This document shows positions 7,650-10,698 of a DNA stretch of 10,698 nucleotides, piece by piece. Location of the stretch: the NCBI GenBank assembly GCA_041498155.1, contig JBGQHV010000117.1, positions 1 to 10,698 of the forward strand, written 5' to 3'. Every line of letters starts with the position of its first letter. Positions within the stretch are counted from its first letter, which is position 1. A program made the translations under genes and the position numbers. Below the pieces are notes generated by a model. That model did no database searches. It saw nothing but the letters and a program-made list of their open reading frames with translations, and was not told the origin of the DNA. The stretch comes from DASTHG01 sp041498155. GTDB taxonomy: Bacteria > Gemmatimonadota > Gemmatimonadetes > Gemmatimonadales > GWC2-71-9.

Positions 7650-8351
7650 CTGAAGCTCCTCGTTCCGGATGACATCCGCGTGATCCTCGCGCGCGACCCG
7701 CGCCTGCTCATCCCCGTAGGGACGTGCGAGCAACATGGCCCGCATCTCCCGCTGGGCTGCGATACCATCATCGTCGAGCGGCTCGCCGACGATCTCTCGG
7801 CCGAGTTCGGCGTGCTGCGAGCCCCGACGATCGAGTACGGGGTCAACACCGCGACCCGCCGGCCGTTCCCGGGCAATGCGATGGTACGGCGAAAGACGCT
7901 GCATCGCTGGATGAACGATCTGCTCGGGTCCTGGGAAGAAGCTGGGGTCGAGCAGTTCATCATCCTGACCGCCCACGGACACGACCCCCACCAGGAAGCC
8001 CTCAGCACCCTGCGGACCAATCGCGCGCGTGTCTTCACGGTGGACGTGTTCGCTCTCGATCTGGGAGACCTGCTCCTCGACCCCGACTCCCCGACCCATG
8101 GCGGGGAGCTCGATACCTCCCTGCTGCTCCACCTGGCACCCCAGCTGGTCCGGATGGACCAGGCCCAGGATTTCCTGCCCACCGGCCGGGTGGAGCGTCG
8201 CCACGTGCGGGGGCTGACGGCGCCGTTGCCGGCCCTGTCGCCCGGCTCCCTGGGACGGCCCACGCTGGCGACGGCCGAGAAGGGCGAGCGTATCTATAAG
8301 ATGATCCGGGAGCGCGTCGCCACGCGAGTTCTGGCGACCGCCACGGTATGA
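7632..8351 (+). CDS. Creatininase-family metal-dependent hydrolase
   Basis: A protein of 239 aa, close to the usual 230-270 aa of the creatininase family, whose members are cytoplasmic two-metal enzymes that open cyclic amides or hydrolyse formamide-like bonds. The signature PVGTCEQHGPHLPLGCDT (28-45) supplies the expected metal ligands Glu33, His35 and Asp44. The second motif, normally N-G-H-G-G-N, reads TAHGHD (113-118): the metal-binding His115 is kept, but both Asn are lost and His117 stands where P. putida creatininase has a Glu ligand. The third motif HGGELDTS (156-163) keeps the conserved Glu159. The substrate cannot be predicted; true creatininase, FAPy deformylase-like and MftE-like activities are all possible. 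The ATG at 7632 has no good Shine-Dalgarno, so a leaderless or weakly started mRNA is possible. It overlaps the kinase 5' end by 18 bp and the next gene by ATGA. Confidence 0.88.
   Translation: MSAPLHLKLLVPDDIRVILARDPRLLIPVGTCEQHGPHLPLGCDTIIVERLADDLSAEFGVLRAPTIEYGVNTATRRPFPGNAMVRRKTLHRWMNDLLGSWEEAGVEQFIILTAHGHDPHQEALSTLRTNRARVFTVDVFALDLGDLLLDPDSPTHGGELDTSLLLHLAPQLVRMDQAQDFLPTGRVERRHVRGLTAPLPALSPGSLGRPTLATAEKGERIYKMIRERVATRVLATATV
7656..7661 (-). promoter_or_regulatory. Shine-Dalgarno of the histidine kinase gene
   Basis: On the minus strand this reads GAGGAG, six bases before the GTG at 7649. It lies inside the coding sequence of the divergent creatininase gene (codons 9-10). It is the main reason for placing the kinase start at 7649 and not at the GTG at 7628, which has no such site. 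Confidence 0.6.
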
Positions 8352-9028
8352 TCCCTTTCCAGATCGCCGCCACCCTGCTCCTGCTCCAGGCGCCCACGGG
8401 GGTCATCGATCAGGGGGTCCTGGTGGTGCGGCGCGACTCGCAGGAGATCGCCCGGGAGACCTTTCATCTCCTCGAGCGTCACCCCGGCGACCCCGCCAGC
8501 GGGTGGCTGCTGGAAGCGAACGCGCGGTGGGCCGGGACGGCCGGGTACGCCACGGTGTTCGCTCCGGTGGTGGAGCTCACGCCCGATTCGGCGCCGGTCG
8601 CGCTGGCGTTCGATGTCACGGCGAACGGCAAGTCGCAGCACATCACGGGACAACCCGGCCCCGGGCGGTTCACGCTGCGCTACGTCGCACCCGGGCTGGA
8701 GCGGGCGCGCGAGGTGGCGGCCGGACCGCAGATCGTCGTGGCGGACGATTCGGTGTTCTCGCTGTACCTGTTCGCGGCCTGGCACGCCCGGTCCATTCCC
8801 GCGACGGTGACCGCCATCTTCCCCCGCACCGCCGGGCGCGTCACCCTCACGGTCACCGACCGGGGCGTCGAGGCCACGACGCTGAACCGGGATCCGGCGA
8901 CGCTGCACCACGTGCTGATCACGGGCGGGCCCATGGGTCCGGTTCATGTGTGGCTCGACGCCGAGGGTCGTCTGATGAAAGTCGAAGCGCCCGATCAAAC
9001 GCTGCGCGCGGAGCGTTTACCCGGCTGA
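8348..9028 (+). CDS. Conserved-looking hypothetical protein, probably exported
   Basis: A protein of 226 aa that I do not recognise. Its ATG overlaps the creatininase stop codon (ATGA), so translation is probably coupled. The N-terminus (MIPFQIAATLLLLQAPTG) is a short hydrophobic stretch that could be a signal peptide, but it lacks positive charges, so export is uncertain. The rest is rich in beta-strand patterns, with no cysteine and no catalytic motif. The C-terminal part, with VHVWLDAEGRLMKVEAP followed by AERLPG, recalls the final strands of DUF3108- or DUF6134-like proteins, which are thought to bind lipid or polysaccharide in the periplasm; this is only a pattern likeness. The gene ends just before a possible terminator hairpin, so it is likely the last gene of a two-gene operon with the creatininase-family hydrolase. 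Confidence 0.78.
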   Translation: MIPFQIAATLLLLQAPTGVIDQGVLVVRRDSQEIARETFHLLERHPGDPASGWLLEANARWAGTAGYATVFAPVVELTPDSAPVALAFDVTANGKSQHITGQPGPGRFTLRYVAPGLERAREVAAGPQIVVADDSVFSLYLFAAWHARSIPATVTAIFPRTAGRVTLTVTDRGVEATTLNRDPATLHHVLITGGPMGPVHVWLDAEGRLMKVEAPDQTLRAERLPG

Positions 9029-9064
9029 CCCACTGCACGGAACTCGTTGTGGGGGTTAGCTTTT
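9029..9064 (+). terminator. Possible weak terminator after the hypothetical gene
   Basis: The stem CCCAC (9029-9033) and GTGGG (9049-9053) begins directly after the stop codon. The loop can form three more pairs (ACG/CGT). A T-run (9061-9064), followed by more pyrimidines, lies seven bases downstream. The gap between stem and T-run and the short stem make this weak. Confidence 0.35.
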
Positions 9065-9127
9065 CCTTCCCGGTCTTCCGCCGTCTCCGCCCGAAACCTG
9101 ACTGAGCCCTAACGCGTACAGGCCGGG

Positions 9128-9148
9128 GCTTCGGTACGTTCCCGAAGC
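9128..9148 (+). promoter_or_regulatory. Hairpin in the leader of the tolC-like gene
   Basis: A perfect 7-bp inverted repeat, gcttcgg (9128-9134) and ccgaagc (9142-9148), with a 7-base loop. It lies 34 bp before the ATG of the TolC-family gene and has no T-run after it. It could be an operator for a dimeric repressor or a 5'-UTR hairpin. No clear -35/-10 promoter could be placed in 9065-9127. Confidence 0.4.
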
Positions 9149-9182
9149 ACGCAATCACCTTCGCCCGTCAGCAAGGATCCGC

Positions 9183-10667
9183 ATGAAAACGCTCGTGCTC
9201 TCCTTCGGTCTTCTCAGCGCCGCCGCTGCGACAGCCGCGCAGCAGCCGGTGCCGGCCACGCTGTCGCTCGCCGACGCGCTCACGATCGCGCAGCAGCACA
9301 ACCCCCTGTACCGCCAGACCGTGAACAACCGCGGGCCGGCCGCGTGGGCCACCCGGAACGCGTTCGCCAACCTGTTGATTCCGCAGGTGACGGCGCAGGG
9401 GACACTGGGCTATTCCGGCACCGGGTCGCAGCGGTTTCTGACCTCGAACTTCTCGCAGGCCTACGCCACGGTGAGCTCGAGCTATTCGCTCGGGCTCGAC
9501 TGGACGCTCTCGGGGTCCACCCTGTCGCAGCCCGGGTTGCAGCGGGCCTCGCTCGTCGCCGCGGACGCGGATATCGACGGCGCGCGTGCCACGCTCGATG
9601 CCGGCGTCACGCAGGAGTATCTGACCGTGCTGCAGGCACGGGACAACGTGGGCGTCGCGGAACAGCTGCTGGCGCGCGACCAGGAGTTCCTGCGTCTGGC
9701 GCAGGCGCGCTATGACGTGGGCCAGGCCACGCTGATCGACGTGCGGCAGGCGCAGGTCGCGCTGGGACAGGCGCAGGTCGGGGTGCTGCGGGCGAAGACC
9801 GCGCAGCGGGTCGAGAAGCTGCGGCTGTTCGAGCAGATGGGCGTCAGCGCGCCCACGGCGGTGGACTCGGTCCAGCTCACCGACACCTTCGCCATCGCGA
9901 ACCCGGCGTGGAAGCTGGAGGACCTGCTCACGATGGCCGAGGCGCAGAACCCGTCGCTGGCCGCGTTGCGGGCGCGGGAGCGCTCGGCGTCCTGGGGCGT
10001 GAAAGCGGCCACGTCGAGCTACGGGCCGACCGTGTCGCTGTCAGCCGGCTGGTCGGGGTTCACGCAGGCGTTCGCCAAGAGCGGGGATCTCAACCAGGTG
10101 ATTCTGGGCAGCCAGCTCGCGGCCGGCCAGGACTACAACGTCTGCCAGGAGAACAACACGATCCGGGGCACGAGCGGCCTGTCACCGCTGGACTGCAGCG
10201 GGTTCGTCTGGACCGCGTCGCAGGAGCAGGCGATGCGGGACCAGAACAACATTTTCCCGCTCCACTTCATCGGGCAGCCGTTCCAGGCGCGGCTCACGGT
10301 CACGCTGCCCTTGTGGACCAATTTCCAGCAGTCGCAATCGGTCGCCCTGGCGAAATCGCAGCACCAGGATCTCGAGGAGAGCGTGCGGGCCCGCGGCCTC
10401 GGCCTGCAAACCGAGGTGAGCCAGGCGTACTACACCCTGCAGACCGCGTATCAGTCGGTCGGGATCCAGGACACCAATCGGGTCGTGGGTCGCGAGCAGC
10501 TGCAGCTGGCCACCGACCGCTACAAGGTCGGCTCGGGGACGTTCTTCGAGCTGCTGGACGCTCAGGTGACGGCGCTGCGGGCGGAGACGGACTACATCAG
10601 CGCGGTCTACGACTATCACAAGGCGGTGGCTGCGCTGGAAGCAGCCGTCGGCCGCAGCTTGCGCTAA
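9183..10667 (+). CDS. TolC-family outer-membrane efflux channel protein
   Basis: A protein of 494 aa, a usual length for the family. The ATG at 9183 follows AAGGA (9173-9177) with a five-base spacer. Residues 1-19 form a signal peptide. Two outer-membrane efflux protein repeats are visible: one from about residue 27 (LSLADALTIAQQHNPLY), with the helix segment ARYDVGQATLIDVRQAQVAL at 175-194, and one from about 244 (KLEDLLTMAEAQNPSL), with DRYKVGSGTFFELLDAQVTA at 445-464. These are the long coiled helices of the periplasmic tunnel. TolC proteins trimerise and carry substrates across the outer membrane together with a membrane-fusion protein and an inner-membrane pump. Residues about 304-362 form a polar insert with Cys321 and Cys338, probably an extracellular loop with a disulfide. 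The next gene begins 19 bp downstream, so this should be the first gene of an efflux operon. The transported substrate is unknown. Confidence 0.93.
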   Translation: MKTLVLSFGLLSAAAATAAQQPVPATLSLADALTIAQQHNPLYRQTVNNRGPAAWATRNAFANLLIPQVTAQGTLGYSGTGSQRFLTSNFSQAYATVSSSYSLGLDWTLSGSTLSQPGLQRASLVAADADIDGARATLDAGVTQEYLTVLQARDNVGVAEQLLARDQEFLRLAQARYDVGQATLIDVRQAQVALGQAQVGVLRAKTAQRVEKLRLFEQMGVSAPTAVDSVQLTDTFAIANPAWKLEDLLTMAEAQNPSLAALRARERSASWGVKAATSSYGPTVSLSAGWSGFTQAFAKSGDLNQVILGSQLAAGQDYNVCQENNTIRGTSGLSPLDCSGFVWTASQEQAMRDQNNIFPLHFIGQPFQARLTVTLPLWTNFQQSQSVALAKSQHQDLEESVRARGLGLQTEVSQAYYTLQTAYQSVGIQDTNRVVGREQLQLATDRYKVGSGTFFELLDAQVTALRAETDYISAVYDYHKAVAALEAAVGRSLR

Positions 10668-10686
10668 CCGGAGAGGAACTCGATCC

Positions 10687-10698
10687 ATGTCCAAGGGA
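10687..10698 (+). CDS. Start of next gene, possibly efflux membrane-fusion protein
   Basis: Only four codons are inside the window (Met-Ser-Lys-Gly). The start is supported by GAGGA at 10673-10677, nine bases upstream, and by the tight 19-bp spacing after the TolC-family gene. By gene order in efflux operons it is most likely the periplasmic adaptor (HlyD/AcrA type) or an inner-membrane pump subunit. Nothing in the four residues themselves shows this. Confidence 0.5.

Noticed and set aside
7650..8204. N-terminal extension of the histidine kinase reading frame by 185 codons
   Set aside because: It is antisense to the well-supported creatininase gene, has no kinase-like or membrane character, and a good Shine-Dalgarno marks the GTG at 7649.

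Overview
The window is about 10.7 kb of very GC-rich DNA, densely coding, with strong G/C preference at third codon positions. It looks like chromosome from a diderm (Gram-negative-type) bacterium: it encodes lipoproteins, outer-membrane beta-barrels and a TolC-type channel. The style of the proteins (a Ser/Thr/Asp-rich Ig-like lipoprotein, a PorV/TraF-like barrel, a very large NtrY-like kinase) resembles Gemmatimonadota. That assignment is inference from style, not from a marker gene. I see no tRNA, rRNA, CRISPR array, insertion sequence or phage gene.

Left part (1-7649), four genes on the minus strand, read right to left. First is a giant sensor histidine kinase (7649-3618, about 1343 aa) with roughly 14 membrane segments, three probable extracytoplasmic regions, then HAMP, PAS, HisKA and HATPase modules of NtrY type. 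It is followed by an outer-membrane beta-barrel protein (3552-2227), a small lipoprotein that abuts it with a TGATG junction (2203-1643), and the first 500 codons of a lipoprotein with repeated Ig-like domains that runs off the left edge (1500-1). The last three form a plausible cell-surface module. The kinase lies 65 bp upstream of the barrel gene and may be co-transcribed with it.

Right part (7632-10698), genes on the plus strand. A creatininase-family metal-dependent hydrolase (7632-8351) overlaps by ATGA with a hypothetical protein (8348-9028). After a 154-bp gap holding two hairpins comes a TolC-family outer-membrane efflux protein (9183-10667). It is followed after 19 bp by the first four codons of another gene, by context probably the membrane-fusion subunit of the same efflux system.

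The most interesting points are: the unusual architecture of the kinase; the head-to-head overlap of the kinase and creatininase 5' ends, where the kinase's good Shine-Dalgarno lies inside the creatininase coding sequence; the altered metal-site motif in the creatininase; the 309-bp repeat in the Ig-like lipoprotein; and a cysteine-paired insert in the TolC protein. I found no clear evidence for a wholly new defence or mobile system here.
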